This document shows, piece by piece, positions 1 through 8,331 of a stretch of 64,000 nucleotides of DNA. The notes under the pieces are model-generated. The model was not told where the DNA came from and searched no databases. It saw only the letters and a program-made list of their open reading frames with translations. Source of the stretch: Lichenicola sp965198575 (GTDB lineage Bacteria > Pseudomonadota > Alphaproteobacteria > Acetobacterales > Acetobacteraceae); the NCBI RefSeq assembly GCF_965198575.1, contig NZ_OZ240671.1:310001-374000 (forward strand), written 5' to 3'. How positions within the stretch are numbered: the stretch's first letter is position 1; each line of letters opens with the position of its first letter. The position numbers and the translations under genes are program-made.

Positions 1-560
1 CGATGGGTGACCAGCGTGTAGCCGAGATTGCCGGCATAGATCAGCAGCAGCACGACCGAGACCGCGAGGCTGAGTGATTCGTCACGGGCGCCGATCCCGG
101 CCACGTGGGTGAAGCGGCGGCCGGTGTAGTCGAACACCGCGGGCAGCAGCAGCGCGATCACCACCAGGATCAGCAGGCTCGACAACAGCCCGGCCCGCTC
201 GCGCTTGAAGGTCTGCCGCTCGCGTCCCCAGCCGCCGACGACGATCGCCAACCCGAGCCCGAGCAGGCTGGTGCCGAGGATCGAGCCGGTGATCTGCGCG
301 TGGACGACATCCGCCTGCCCGCGCATCAGCACGAACAGTGCCAGCAACAGTTCGGCGATGCTGCCGAGGCTGATGGTCAGCAGGCCGCCGACCGCCGCGC
401 CGGTATGGCCGGCGAGCTGATCGGTCGCGGCGCGGATCCAGTCGGCCAGCACCGCCACGCCGAGAATGCCGCAGACGAAGACCCAGATCGGCGGGACATG
501 GAGCCCGTATTCGAGCATCGGCGCCAACGGCACCAACAGGAGCAGGCCGAGGCGGATCAT
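1..560 (-). CDS. Calcium/proton exchanger (CaCA family), C-terminus cut by window edge
   Basis: Reading the minus strand from the ATG at 558-560 gives an open frame that runs off the window start, about 186 residues. It is rich in membrane segments. The stretch GSIAELLLALFVLMRGQ followed by QITGSILGTSLLGLGLA is the conserved alpha-repeat of Ca2+/H+ (Cax/ChaA-like) exchangers, with the acidic Glu used for cation binding. The start overlaps the stop of the upstream antiporter (ATGA), so the two are probably co-translated. Family membership predicts export of Ca2+ or another cation in exchange for H+ at the cytoplasmic membrane. The true substrate cannot be told from sequence. Confidence 0.8.
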   Translation of the reverse strand, partial: MIRLGLLLLVPLAPMLEYGLHVPPIWVFVCGILGVAVLADWIRAATDQLAGHTGAAVGGLLTISLGSIAELLLALFVLMRGQADVVHAQITGSILGTSLLGLGLAIVVGGWGRERQTFKRERAGLLSSLLILVVIALLLPAVFDYTGRRFTHVAGIGARDESLSLAVSVVLLLIYAGNLGYTLVTH

Positions 561-1819
561 GGCGTGTCTGCACGCTCCCGGCTGCGGCGAAGGAACACCG
601 ACAGGTGAGTCGCGGTGATGCCGTGTGCCACGACCGAGGCTGCGGCGGCGAGGCTTACCACCGGCCACAACGACCCGATCCCGGTCCTGTCCTGCGCATC
701 GCAGGCGTAGAACAGGGCGGCGGCACCGACCGGGCCGAACCAGCCTGCGAACAGCCGGTGCGACAGCGGGCGCGTCCAGGCCATCAGGCCGCCGAGCGCA
801 ATCCAGGCCGGCAGCCGGCGGAACAGCAGGATGCACACGACGAACACGGGCGCGCGCCACCCCATCTGGACCCAGGCCGCCCAGGGTAGTGCTGCGCCGA
901 ACAGGAGCATGATCGGCAGGTCGAAGAAACGGGCGACGGCCTCGTTGAAATGCTCCTGGTGCTCCTCATGCTCGGTGCTGAAGCTCTCGTTCAGCACCGC
1001 ACCGGCCACGAAGGCGCCCAGCACGCCGTTGCCGCCGATCGCCTGCAGCCCGGCAAGGGTCGCCAGCGCCAATGCCAGGGCGATGGTCAGCAGCGAGGAG
1101 CGTTCGGTGTCGGGATGGCGGGCCGCCCGGCGCATGCACAGGCAGGCGCCGTAGCCGGCCGCCGCACCCAGCACGACGGCGCTGCCGACCTCGATCACCA
1201 GTACATGCAGCAGCCAGTCGCCGATGCCGTGGCCATGATCCCCGGGCCGCAGCGCCAGGATGATGAAAAGCGGGATCATGACGAAGGGCTGCGCCAGCCC
1301 GTCATTTATGCCGCTCTCGGCATTGATGGCGTGGCGGAGGTCGTATGGCACGGTGCGCTGGGCGAGCGGGCCACTGACCACCGGCGCCGACAGCACAGGA
1401 TCGGTGGGTGCCAGGATGGCCCCGATGAGGGCGCACTGCAGGAACGGCAGTCCGAGGCAGAGCCACGCGACCGCGGCGCCGGCCGCCCACATGAGCAGCA
1501 TGCCGGGCCCGAGCGCCACCGCCAGGCCGCGCCACCGGCGGCGCAACCAGCCGCGTGGCAGCCTGATCGCGGACGCCAGCACGGCAACCCCCAGCGTCAC
1601 CCGCGCGGCCTCCCGGAACACCGCGCGCGCCGCCGGATCCTGCCCCGGATCGATCCGGATGAAACCGAGCACCAACGGCCCCAGCAGGATGCCCGCCATC
1701 GCGCAGACCAGCGGTTCGGACATCCAGAGCTCGGAGTTCACCAGACCGGAGGTGGCCCCGAGCAGCAGCAGCAGCACGGCGACGGAAAAGGCGAGCAACC
1801 AGGGATCCGGGATCGTCAT
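557..1819 (-). CDS. Cation:proton antiporter (CPA1/NhaP-type)
   Basis: A 420-residue polytopic membrane protein. It has the CPA family signatures APTDPVLSAPVVSG, around the cation-binding TDP of the unwound helix, and NAESGINDG, the conserved Asn-Glu-Ser-Gly-x-Asn-Asp. These support Na+(K+)/H+ antiport at the inner membrane. The frame stays open upstream to 2038, but the ATG at 1819 begins the hydrophobic protein directly (MTIPDPWLLAF), whereas the upstream residues look non-coding. The gene forms a two-gene unit with the Ca2+/H+ exchanger that follows it, overlapping by 4 bases. Together they suggest an ion and pH homeostasis pair. Confidence 0.85.
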   Translation of the reverse strand: MTIPDPWLLAFSVAVLLLLLGATSGLVNSELWMSEPLVCAMAGILLGPLVLGFIRIDPGQDPAARAVFREAARVTLGVAVLASAIRLPRGWLRRRWRGLAVALGPGMLLMWAAGAAVAWLCLGLPFLQCALIGAILAPTDPVLSAPVVSGPLAQRTVPYDLRHAINAESGINDGLAQPFVMIPLFIILALRPGDHGHGIGDWLLHVLVIEVGSAVVLGAAAGYGACLCMRRAARHPDTERSSLLTIALALALATLAGLQAIGGNGVLGAFVAGAVLNESFSTEHEEHQEHFNEAVARFFDLPIMLLFGAALPWAAWVQMGWRAPVFVVCILLFRRLPAWIALGGLMAWTRPLSHRLFAGWFGPVGAAALFYACDAQDRTGIGSLWPVVSLAAAASVVAHGITATHLSVFLRRSRERADTP

Positions 1820-2074
1820 GCCTGTGTGGTAGCGCGGATCGCCGTCGGGCAACCAGGGTGCGCGATGGTGCCCGGATAAAACAAAACATGACTTCCGCGA
1901 CAAGACCATCACGAGCGGGATGGTGTCGCTGCGAGATTGCATCTTCCTCTGCAGCAGCTGCAGCAGAACGGACGCGAGCTGTCCGTGGACTGGCGCAGAT
2001 GCCAAGAAACAGCGGCGGCAATCAGGACTCCAGTTCATGGTCCAGATCGACGGTGCGGCGCACTCGGCCGACCA

Positions 2075-2326
2075 TCATTGGGATCCAGCCAGAAACTTTT
2101 CATGCGAAAGATTTCCGGTACGCGCCGCAAGTTGCCACGCCCGCACGGCAGGTTTTCCGGCTGCGATCGCGGCGACGCGATCGTCGGCGTCCTCGAAGGG
2201 CGCCATCGCCGGTCCGCCGGCCAGGGTTTTTGCCAGGCTCTCGATCGACGGCGCGCGTGAAATCCAGACTATCGGCCTCGCCCGACCGGGGATGTTGAAT
2301 GGCAATCCCGGCGTGGCAAGACACAT
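2075..2326 (-). CDS. Hypothetical short ORF, doubtful
   Basis: An 83-codon frame starting MCLATPGLPFNIPGRARPIV, with an alternative ATG at 2350. The second half, including PFEDADDRVAAIAAGKPAVR, has the Ala/Gly/Asp-rich composition of real local proteins. I do not recognise a family, there is no clear ribosome-binding site, and the frame stands alone. It could be a small gene or the tail of a decayed one. It is listed mainly so that the stretch is documented. Confidence 0.2.
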   Translation of the reverse strand: MCLATPGLPFNIPGRARPIVWISRAPSIESLAKTLAGGPAMAPFEDADDRVAAIAAGKPAVRAWQLAARTGNLSHEKFLAGSQ

Positions 2327-2356
2327 CGTATTTCTTACGTAACAACGCACGGCCGC

Positions 2357-2753
2357 TTGAAGAACGACAACACGGGCGGCGTGATCGCCGCGGCCGATCC
2401 AAAGCCGATGCAGGGCTTGACCAATAGCGACCCGACCAAGCCCACCGGCTCCGGTTCAACCGCCAGGATCACGCGGATCCCGATCGACGGCGAATTCGAC
2501 AAAGGCGCACGGCTTGCTGAAGACCGCCTCGGTCACCGCCAACGACACGCAGGCAGTGACGCCGCTGACGCGGAGCGACACCGACATCGCCCAGGCCTCA
2601 AGGCTGCTGTCGAGCAGGAACCGTCACGGCGCGAGCCAGGCCCTGAGGCAGGCGCAGGACCCGGTGCTGTACGATGCGGATGTCGCGCATGATGTCGTTG
2701 GTCCCGCTACCTCCGCGTCGGCCAGGCGCACTCCGACGACGTCGAACCTGTAG
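2357..2753 (+). pseudogene. Possible frameshifted gene remnant
   Basis: Two plus-strand phases follow one another with strongly G/C-biased third codon positions. The first, from a TTG at 2357, reads through ARITRIPIDGEFDK. Near 2505-2515 the signal moves to the next phase, reading LLKTASVTANDTQAVTPLTR and ending at the TAG at 2751-2753. Joined, they would give about 130 residues. The family is not recognised and the length suggests a fragment. Inference: a real frame broken by an indel, or a sequencing error. A chance GC-rich open frame is the alternative. Confidence 0.25.
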
Positions 2754-2969
2754 AGACCCGAAGCCGGCGATTGCCGCTGCGAGCTCATATCGATCGGGAC
2801 CCGCCAGGAACGCGCCCGGTACCGGCTCCCTGGAGGGCGCCATGCCGCACGGCTGGCTCTACAGCGTCGCCGTCCTCTACGTCCCGCTTCCGAGACGCGG
2901 GCAACAACATCCCGCCATCGTGCAGATCGAACCAAGGCGCCAGGATGCCCCATGCATCAATGCGCCGCT

Positions 2970-3962
2970 TCAGCCGGAGCAGCTGGCCCCGCCAAGCACG
3001 CAGAAGCGTGCGCAATGGGGATGGTTGAGTGCCACCGGCCCGGCCGCCTCCGCCAGCGTGGCGCCGAGGTCGAAGTCGCGATGGTGCGGGATCAGCGTAC
3101 AGGCGACCACGCGCGCCGCCGCTTCGCCCCGCCTGTGCACCACCATGCGGCTGCCGGCGCACATGACCGAGGCCGGTGACCGGTCGAGGATGCCCCAGCA
3201 GGCCGTCGTGATCTCGGGCACGTCGGCCGCCGCATCCATTTCCGGAAACAGCACCAGGCCGGCCGGGTCGCTGGCATCGACCGGGATCCCCTGTGCCGCG
3301 AACAACGCCGCATAGCCGGCCCGTACGTCGGCCTCATGCTCGCGCGCGAGATGCCGGCCGGCCACCGACACCCGGAAGCCGCCCGCCGACAGCCAGCGCA
3401 GACCGTCAAGTGCCACCGCCCAGCTGCCCGGACCGCGTTCCGCCTCATGGATGGCCTGGCTGTGATGGTCGAGGCTGACCCGCAGCGTCAGCCGCTCGTG
3501 GTATCGGGCCAGCAGCGCCAGCAACGCGGTTTCGCGCCGCCGCATCGGCTTCATCGCGTTGGTCAGCACCAGCACCGCGTGGCCGCGCTCCAGCGCAAGC
3601 TCCAGCATCGCGATGATGTCCGGGTTCATGAACGGCTCGCCGCCGGTGAAGCCGATCTCGCGGGTGCCTCGCCTGTTCCGTGCGATCTCGTCGATGAACC
3701 GCGCCACTTCCCCGGCGGTCAGATAGACCAGCGCGTCGTTGGTCGGCGTGCTCTCGATGTAGCAGTTGGCGCAGGCCAGGTTGCAGAGCGTGCCGGTGTT
3801 GAACCAGAGCGTCTCGAGCCCCACCAGCGGGACCATCGCCCGCGCCTCGCCCGCCGCCGTCCGCACCGGATCGACGAACTTGGCTGCCGGCAACGAACGC
3901 GCCTCGACACGGAACGGCGACGGCCCGGCCGGCATCATGCGCACGCCGCTCACACGCGCCAT
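2970..3962 (-). CDS. Radical SAM protein, SPASM-like C-terminus, in organoarsenic-type cluster
   Basis: A 330-residue protein beginning MARVSGVRMM at 3962; the open frame extends upstream only inside the neighbouring gene. C60, C64 and C67 (CNLACANC) form the CX3CX2C motif that holds the SAM-cleaving [4Fe-4S] cluster. TGGEP at 106-110 is the GGEP motif that contacts SAM. The last 90 residues contain several more Cys (CWGILDR, VMCAGS, VACTL, CARFCVLGGASC), as in SPASM-type domains that bind auxiliary clusters. It overlaps the flavoprotein gene by 13 bases. It is not the classic ArsS, which has a different cysteine motif. The substrate is unknown; context suggests modification of an arsenic- or sugar-containing intermediate. 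Confidence 0.8.
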   Translation of the reverse strand: MARVSGVRMMPAGPSPFRVEARSLPAAKFVDPVRTAAGEARAMVPLVGLETLWFNTGTLCNLACANCYIESTPTNDALVYLTAGEVARFIDEIARNRRGTREIGFTGGEPFMNPDIIAMLELALERGHAVLVLTNAMKPMRRRETALLALLARYHERLTLRVSLDHHSQAIHEAERGPGSWAVALDGLRWLSAGGFRVSVAGRHLAREHEADVRAGYAALFAAQGIPVDASDPAGLVLFPEMDAAADVPEITTACWGILDRSPASVMCAGSRMVVHRRGEAAARVVACTLIPHHRDFDLGATLAEAAGPVALNHPHCARFCVLGGASCSG

Positions 3963-5362
3963 GATCTCGCCCTCGCGCGCAGCCGTGCCCAGCGCTTCGG
4001 CCAGCGCCCGAACAGCGCCGGCTGCCAGGTCGCGAACGCCGCCGCCTTGGCGATCTCGCTGCGGGTCGGATAGGCGATCACCGCGGAACCGAGCGCGAAG
4101 CTGGACGAGCGGCCGGTGATCACCTGCGCCCAGGGCAGCAGCAACTCGCCCGCATGCGCGCCGACGATGGTGACGCCCACCACCCTGCCCCGGTGCCGCA
4201 CCAGCTTCAGGAAGCCGCGCGTGTCGCCCTCCGTCACCGCCCGGTGGTTGTGCGCGAATGCCTCGCGGGTGACCTCGATGCGGCCGTATCGCGCCTCCGC
4301 CTCGGCCTGCGTGGGCCCGATCTGGGCGAGCTCTGGGTCGGTGTAGGTGACGCGGGGCAATGCCCGCCAGTCGACCTTGCCGCGCACCCCCAGCGCCACC
4401 CGGGCGGCCACCAGCGCGCCTTCGTAGCCGGCGACATGGGTGAAACGTGGGCCGGCCCGGCAGTCGCCGATCGCAAGGATGCGCCGGTTGCTGGTGCGGC
4501 GGCCTGCATCCACCACGATCCCGTCCGCGCCGGTCTCGACGCCGGCCGCCGCCAGGTCCAGCGTCTCGATATTGGCCGTCCGCCCGGTCGCCACCAGCAG
4601 ATGGCTTCCGGCCGCGACCTCGCCGTTCGCGCAATGCACCCTCACCTCGTGGTCCCGCTCGACCCGGATCGCCTGCGTGGCCAGCAGCACCACCCCCTCC
4701 ATCCCCAGCTGCTCCACCACCAGCGCCACCGCCTCCCGGTCCTCGCGGCCGAGCCAGGGTGCTGCGCCGATCAGCGTCACCGCCGCACCCAGCCGGCGAA
4801 ACGCCTGCGCCATCTCGATCCCCACGGGGCCGCCGCCGAGCACGATCAGGTGCGACGGCAGGGTCTCCAGCCCGAACAGCGTCTCGTTGGTGAGTGGTGC
4901 CGCTTCGGCCAGACCCTCGATCGGCGGCAGCGTCGGCCGCGACCCGGTGGCGATCACGAAGCGGCCGGCCTTCAGCCTGCGGTTGCCTGCCAGTATGGTG
5001 GAGCGATCCAGGAAGCGCGCCCGCGCGCGGATCACCGCGACGCCCATCGCCTCGAACCGCTCCTGGCTGTCCTCCGGCGCGATCCGGGCGATCGCCTGGT
5101 CGACATGCGCACGCACGGCTGCGAAATCGACCACCGGCTCACCCAGCGCCACTCCCAGCCTTGCTCCCGAGCGGCCGGTACTGGCCCGCGCTGCGGCAGC
5201 GATCAGCGCCTTCGATGGCACGCAGCCGGTATTGAGGCACTCGCCGCCCATGTCGCCCGCCTCGACCAGCGCGACCTTCAGCCCGAATAGTGCTGCACCG
5301 CCGGCAGCGGTCAGCCCCGCCGCGCCGGCACCGATCACCACGAGGTCGAAGCGCTCCGTCAC
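3950..5362 (-). CDS. FAD-dependent pyridine nucleotide-disulfide oxidoreductase (MerA/Lpd-like)
   Basis: A 470-residue flavoprotein. The N-terminal GAGAAG (11-16) is the FAD dinucleotide-binding fold. GGECLNTGCVPSK carries the redox disulfide C42/C47. A second Rossmann motif, LGGGPVGIE, binds NAD(P)H, and AIGDCRAGPRFTHVAGYEG is the usual FAD-contact segment. The C-terminus has AYPTRSEI where lipoamide dehydrogenase has its catalytic His-Pro-x-x-x-E. The C-terminal Cys pair of mercuric reductase is missing, so neither activity should be assumed. It lies between the transferase pair and the radical SAM gene and probably provides a redox step for that pathway. Confidence 0.8.
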   Translation of the reverse strand: MTERFDLVVIGAGAAGLTAAGGAALFGLKVALVEAGDMGGECLNTGCVPSKALIAAAARASTGRSGARLGVALGEPVVDFAAVRAHVDQAIARIAPEDSQERFEAMGVAVIRARARFLDRSTILAGNRRLKAGRFVIATGSRPTLPPIEGLAEAAPLTNETLFGLETLPSHLIVLGGGPVGIEMAQAFRRLGAAVTLIGAAPWLGREDREAVALVVEQLGMEGVVLLATQAIRVERDHEVRVHCANGEVAAGSHLLVATGRTANIETLDLAAAGVETGADGIVVDAGRRTSNRRILAIGDCRAGPRFTHVAGYEGALVAARVALGVRGKVDWRALPRVTYTDPELAQIGPTQAEAEARYGRIEVTREAFAHNHRAVTEGDTRGFLKLVRHRGRVVGVTIVGAHAGELLLPWAQVITGRSSSFALGSAVIAYPTRSEIAKAAAFATWQPALFGRWPKRWARLRARARSWRV

Positions 5363-5410
5363 GCCGACCTTACGCGGGCCCGGGCCGGCCGGTTGCGCCG
5401 GCAGCGGATG

Positions 5411-6136
5411 CTAGCGGACGTCCGGATAATGCCGCGCCAGCCGGCCGCGCGCGCCGAGCCCCCACATCATGCCGACCTTGAAGTAGATCCAGTTCGCCCG
5501 GATCGGTCCCCAGGCGGCGATCCTCCGATCCGACGTCTGCACCGTCCGGTCGAGCAGCCGCACCCGGCCGAGCTTAGAAAGCTTGATGCACAGGTCCGCC
5601 TCCTCCATCACCGGGATGCCCGGATCGCAGCCGCCCACGCCGAGGAAATCGTCGCGCCGGAAGAACATCGCGTGATCGCCGAACAGCAGCCTGGCGCCGC
5701 GCAGGAACAGGTCCGGACGCATCAGCAGCGGCGCATACCAGGTCTTGATCCAGTTATGGAAACTCGTCCCCCACCGGGTCCGGTCGGGCCCGCAGATCAG
5801 GGGCGTGAAGCCGGCCAGCGCCACACGGCGGTCCGCAAGCGTCCGCTCGATCACCGCGACCATGTCGTCCGGGGGGATGGTGTCGGCATGCAGCACGCAC
5901 ACGATCCGCGATGCCGCCGCCGCCACCCCGGCATTGATCTGGATGCCGCGCCCGGCCGGTGCGCCGATCACCCGCCAGCCTGCCGCCAGCGCCAGTGCCA
6001 CGCTCCGATCGGTGCTGCCGCCATCGACCGCGACGATCTCCGCAGGCGCCGGATGCAGCGCCGCCAGCGTCCGGATCAGGCGCGGCAGGACGGCTTCCTC
6101 CTCCAGCATCGGCACCACGATCGTGACATCGCTCAC
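5411..6136 (-). CDS. Family 2 glycosyltransferase, rSAM-associated transferase 2 (TIGR04283-like)
   Basis: A 241-residue GT-A fold protein. The start, MSDVTIVVPMLEEEAVLPR, and AVDGGSTDRS are typical of family 2 glycosyltransferases. HADT serves as the DXD-like metal/nucleotide site. The later GTSFHNWIKTWY and FRRDDFLGVGG fit the rSAM/selenodomain-associated transferase 2 group, which NCBI now names arsenosugar biosynthesis glycosyltransferase. It overlaps the upstream DUF2064 gene by 4 bases (ATGA), and the two families almost always travel together. The likely role is transfer of a sugar to a small acceptor; the actual donor and acceptor are unknown. Confidence 0.82.
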   Translation of the reverse strand: MSDVTIVVPMLEEEAVLPRLIRTLAALHPAPAEIVAVDGGSTDRSVALALAAGWRVIGAPAGRGIQINAGVAAAASRIVCVLHADTIPPDDMVAVIERTLADRRVALAGFTPLICGPDRTRWGTSFHNWIKTWYAPLLMRPDLFLRGARLLFGDHAMFFRRDDFLGVGGCDPGIPVMEEADLCIKLSKLGRVRLLDRTVQTSDRRIAAWGPIRANWIYFKVGMMWGLGARGRLARHYPDVR

Positions 6137-6708
6137 GCCAGCAGCTCTGGCCAGTCCAGCAGATCCTCGGGCCTGTCGATATCGGCCAGCATCGGCAGCA
6201 CCAGCGGCGCGATGCCATGCGTCCGCAACCGGTGCATGGTTTCGGCAAACACCGTGTCGGTACTCCAGGCCATGCCCTCGAAGGCGAACGGTACCGGCTC
6301 ACGGAATCCGAGCAGGGTGTAGCCGCCATCGAGCGCCGGCCCGATCACCGCCGCATGCATCCGCAGAGCTGCCGCCGCCTCCGCCAGCAGGTCGGCGGTG
6401 AGGCCGGGCGCGTCGCTGCCGATCACGATCGCCGGCGCCGGCACCCGTGCGAGCCGCGCGCCGAGATCCCCCTCGCCCTGCTCGACCAGCGCCACATCGC
6501 CTCCGAGCCAGTCGGTGAACGCCTCGATCGACGCGCCGGTCGCCCGCAACTCGAATGCCAGGCCGCTCTGCCGCGCTGCCATGACCGTTCGCTCCACCAG
6601 CCGGCGATGCAGCCGCGCCGCCGCGTCCGCGCCGATCGCCGGGATCAGCCGGGTCTTGGCCATGCCCGGGGTCGGATACCGGGCGAAGATGGCGAGACGC
6701 GGGATCAT
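6133..6708 (-). CDS. DUF2064 nucleotidyl/glycosyl transferase, rSAM-associated transferase 1 (TIGR04282-like)
   Basis: A 191-residue protein. MIPRLAIFARYPTPGMAKTR at the start is the signature of the family (FARYPxPGxxKTR). IVIGSDAPGLTADLL and LGPALDGGYTLLG-like segments follow, as in GT-A nucleotidyltransferases. The frame is open to 6792, but the ATG at 6708 gives the family's normal start. It is the first gene of the minus-strand arm and faces the desaturase-like gene across 95 bases (6709-6803), which should hold divergent promoters. Family knowledge links it to arsenosugar-type metabolites; its exact reaction is not settled. Confidence 0.8.
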   Translation of the reverse strand: MIPRLAIFARYPTPGMAKTRLIPAIGADAAARLHRRLVERTVMAARQSGLAFELRATGASIEAFTDWLGGDVALVEQGEGDLGARLARVPAPAIVIGSDAPGLTADLLAEAAAALRMHAAVIGPALDGGYTLLGFREPVPFAFEGMAWSTDTVFAETMHRLRTHGIAPLVLPMLADIDRPEDLLDWPELLA

Positions 6709-6803
6709 CACGCTGCAGCATAGTCGCTCGACGGCCCGCCGCCTATTGGACGCCGCGCATAGGCGCTCGACGTCCGGCCGACCATCGGGCATCGTTCGAA
6801 CCG

Positions 6804-7604
6804 ATGCAGTGCCGCGCCCGCATTCCGATCGCCGTTGCGGGGGTTCTTGCCATGATCGGCATCCTCGTCGGCGAGCGCCGGCATCCGCTGCGTCACCGCA
6901 CCCATCCCGGCTTGCCGCGCACCCTGCGCAACGCCGCGATGGGGGCTGCGTCGGCGGCCGTCGTGGCGCTTGTCGAGACCCCTGTCACCCGGTGGATCGC
7001 CCGCGGCAACATCGCCCACCGGCGCGGCCTTGGACAGCATCTGCCGGGCCGGCTCGGTGTCGTCGCGTCGTTCCTGGCGATGGATTACGGCTTCTACCTC
7101 TGGCACGTCGCAACCCACCGGCTGACCTTCCTGTGGCGCTTCCACCGCGTGCACCACGTGGATCCCGACATGGACATGTCCACCGCGATCCGCTTCCACC
7201 TGCTCGACATGCTGGTCTCGCTGCCATGGCGCATGCTGCAGGTACGGGCGAGCGGGATCGGGCCCTCCACGCTGGCGGCCTGGCAGCGCTTCTTCACCCT
7301 CTCGATCCTGTTCCACCACAGCAACCTCGGCCTGCCGCCGGATTGGGACCGCCGCCTGTCATGGGTGCTGACGACGCCGCGCATGCACGGGATCCACCAC
7401 TCGGTGCGCGCCGCGCAACGCGACAGCAACTGGTCGAGCGGGTTCAGCGTGTGGGACCGTCTGCATCGCACGCTCCGGCAGGACGTGCCGCCGACCGCGA
7501 TCATCATCGGCATCGATGACCCGGCAGCGCTGTCCGACGTGACCTTGGGGCAGGCTTTGCTGGCGCCGTTCAGGCCGATGCCTTCCCCCGAACGTCACGC
7601 CTGA
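6804..7604 (+). CDS. Sterol desaturase / fatty acid hydroxylase family membrane protein
   Basis: A 266-residue membrane protein with the histidine boxes of the family: HVATHR near 93-98, HRVHHVD near 112-118, and HGIHHSVR near 196-203. These His clusters bind the di-iron centre used to hydroxylate or desaturate lipids or alkyl groups. Hydrophobic segments lie at the N-terminus and between the boxes. The start at 6804 gives MQCRARIPIAV; a second ATG at 6852, beginning MIGILVGERRHPL, resembles the usual family start and is possible. It is the first gene of a three-gene plus-strand unit with an aquaporin and an arsM-like gene, so a role in membrane organoarsenicals is possible but unproven. Confidence 0.78.
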   Translation: MQCRARIPIAVAGVLAMIGILVGERRHPLRHRTHPGLPRTLRNAAMGAASAAVVALVETPVTRWIARGNIAHRRGLGQHLPGRLGVVASFLAMDYGFYLWHVATHRLTFLWRFHRVHHVDPDMDMSTAIRFHLLDMLVSLPWRMLQVRASGIGPSTLAAWQRFFTLSILFHHSNLGLPPDWDRRLSWVLTTPRMHGIHHSVRAAQRDSNWSSGFSVWDRLHRTLRQDVPPTAIIIGIDDPAALSDVTLGQALLAPFRPMPSPERHA

Positions 7605-7619
7605 CGCGGGACAGGACAT

Positions 7620-8309
7620 ATGCCCGAGCTCGACACGACCCGACGCGCCCCTTTCGCCCGACAGCTCGCAGCCGAGGCGACCGGGTCGTTCCTGCTGTTC
7701 GCCGCGGTGGTCGGGTCCGGCGTCATGGCGCAGCGCCTGTCCGGCGGGAACGATGGCGTCGCATTGCTGGCCAATGCGATCGCCACCGGCGCGATCCTGT
7801 TCGTGCTCATCACCATGCTGGCGCCGATTTCCGGCGCGCAGATGAACCCGGCGGTCAGCCTGGTCGCGGCGTTGCGGCACGATCTGCGATGGCGCGAGGC
7901 GGCCGCGTTCGCGCTGGTGCAGCTCGGCGCCGGCATCCTCGGGGTGTGGGCGGCGCACCTGATGTTCGGCATGCCGATCCTCGAGGTCTCGCCAAAGCCG
8001 CGCACCGGGATCGGCCAGTGGGCCGGCGAATTCGTCGCCACCTTCGGCCTGATCCTGACCATCATCGGCACCGCGCGGTTCCGGCCGGACTGGATCGCGC
8101 CGTCGGTCGCTGCCTACATCACCGCGGCGTACTGGTTCACCGCATCGACCAGCTTCGCCAACCCGGCCATCACCATCGCCCGCTCGCTCACCGACAGCTT
8201 CGCCGGCATCGCTCCCGCCGATGTGCCCGGCTTCGTGCTGGCGCAGCTCGCGGGAGCGCTGGCAGGGTCCGCCCTCGCCTCCTATCTGTTTCCGGACGCT
8301 CCCGTCTGA
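7620..8309 (+). CDS. MIP-family aquaporin/aquaglyceroporin (AqpS-like context)
   Basis: A 229-residue six-helix channel with both half-helix motifs: NPA at 76-78 (AQMNPAVS) and NPA at 181-183 (FANPAITIARS), the latter followed by the Arg of the selectivity filter. The N-terminal AAEATGSFLLFAAVV is the usual first helix. It sits 15 bases after the desaturase-like gene and just before an arsM-like methyltransferase. In rhizobia an aquaporin of this type (AqpS) moves arsenite or methylarsenite, so passage of a neutral arsenic species is the likely role here, by context. Water or other small neutral solutes are also possible. Confidence 0.85.
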   Translation: MPELDTTRRAPFARQLAAEATGSFLLFAAVVGSGVMAQRLSGGNDGVALLANAIATGAILFVLITMLAPISGAQMNPAVSLVAALRHDLRWREAAAFALVQLGAGILGVWAAHLMFGMPILEVSPKPRTGIGQWAGEFVATFGLILTIIGTARFRPDWIAPSVAAYITAAYWFTASTSFANPAITIARSLTDSFAGIAPADVPGFVLAQLAGALAGSALASYLFPDAPV

Positions 8310-8331
8310 CTGGCGACAAAGGCCGCATCCG

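Larger units (their letters stand above)
1820..2969. other. Gene-poor gap between antiporter and organoarsenic-type cluster
   Basis: About 1.15 kb without a confident intact gene. Two stretches have coding-like codon use: a short minus-strand frame at 2075-2326 and a broken plus-strand frame at 2357-2753, both listed separately. Between 2754 and 2969 the minus frame remains open past the radical SAM stop in another phase, but its codon use is unconvincing. I see no tRNA, obvious terminator or mobile-element ends. Confidence 0.5.

Noticed and set aside
2785..2975. Minus-strand coding continuation beyond the radical SAM stop
   Set aside because: A different phase stays open, but codon bias is weak and no family is recognisable; the radical SAM protein is already complete.
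3950..5362. Calling the flavoprotein mercuric reductase (merA)
   Set aside because: It lacks the N-terminal HMA domain and the C-terminal Cys pair, and no other mer genes are present.
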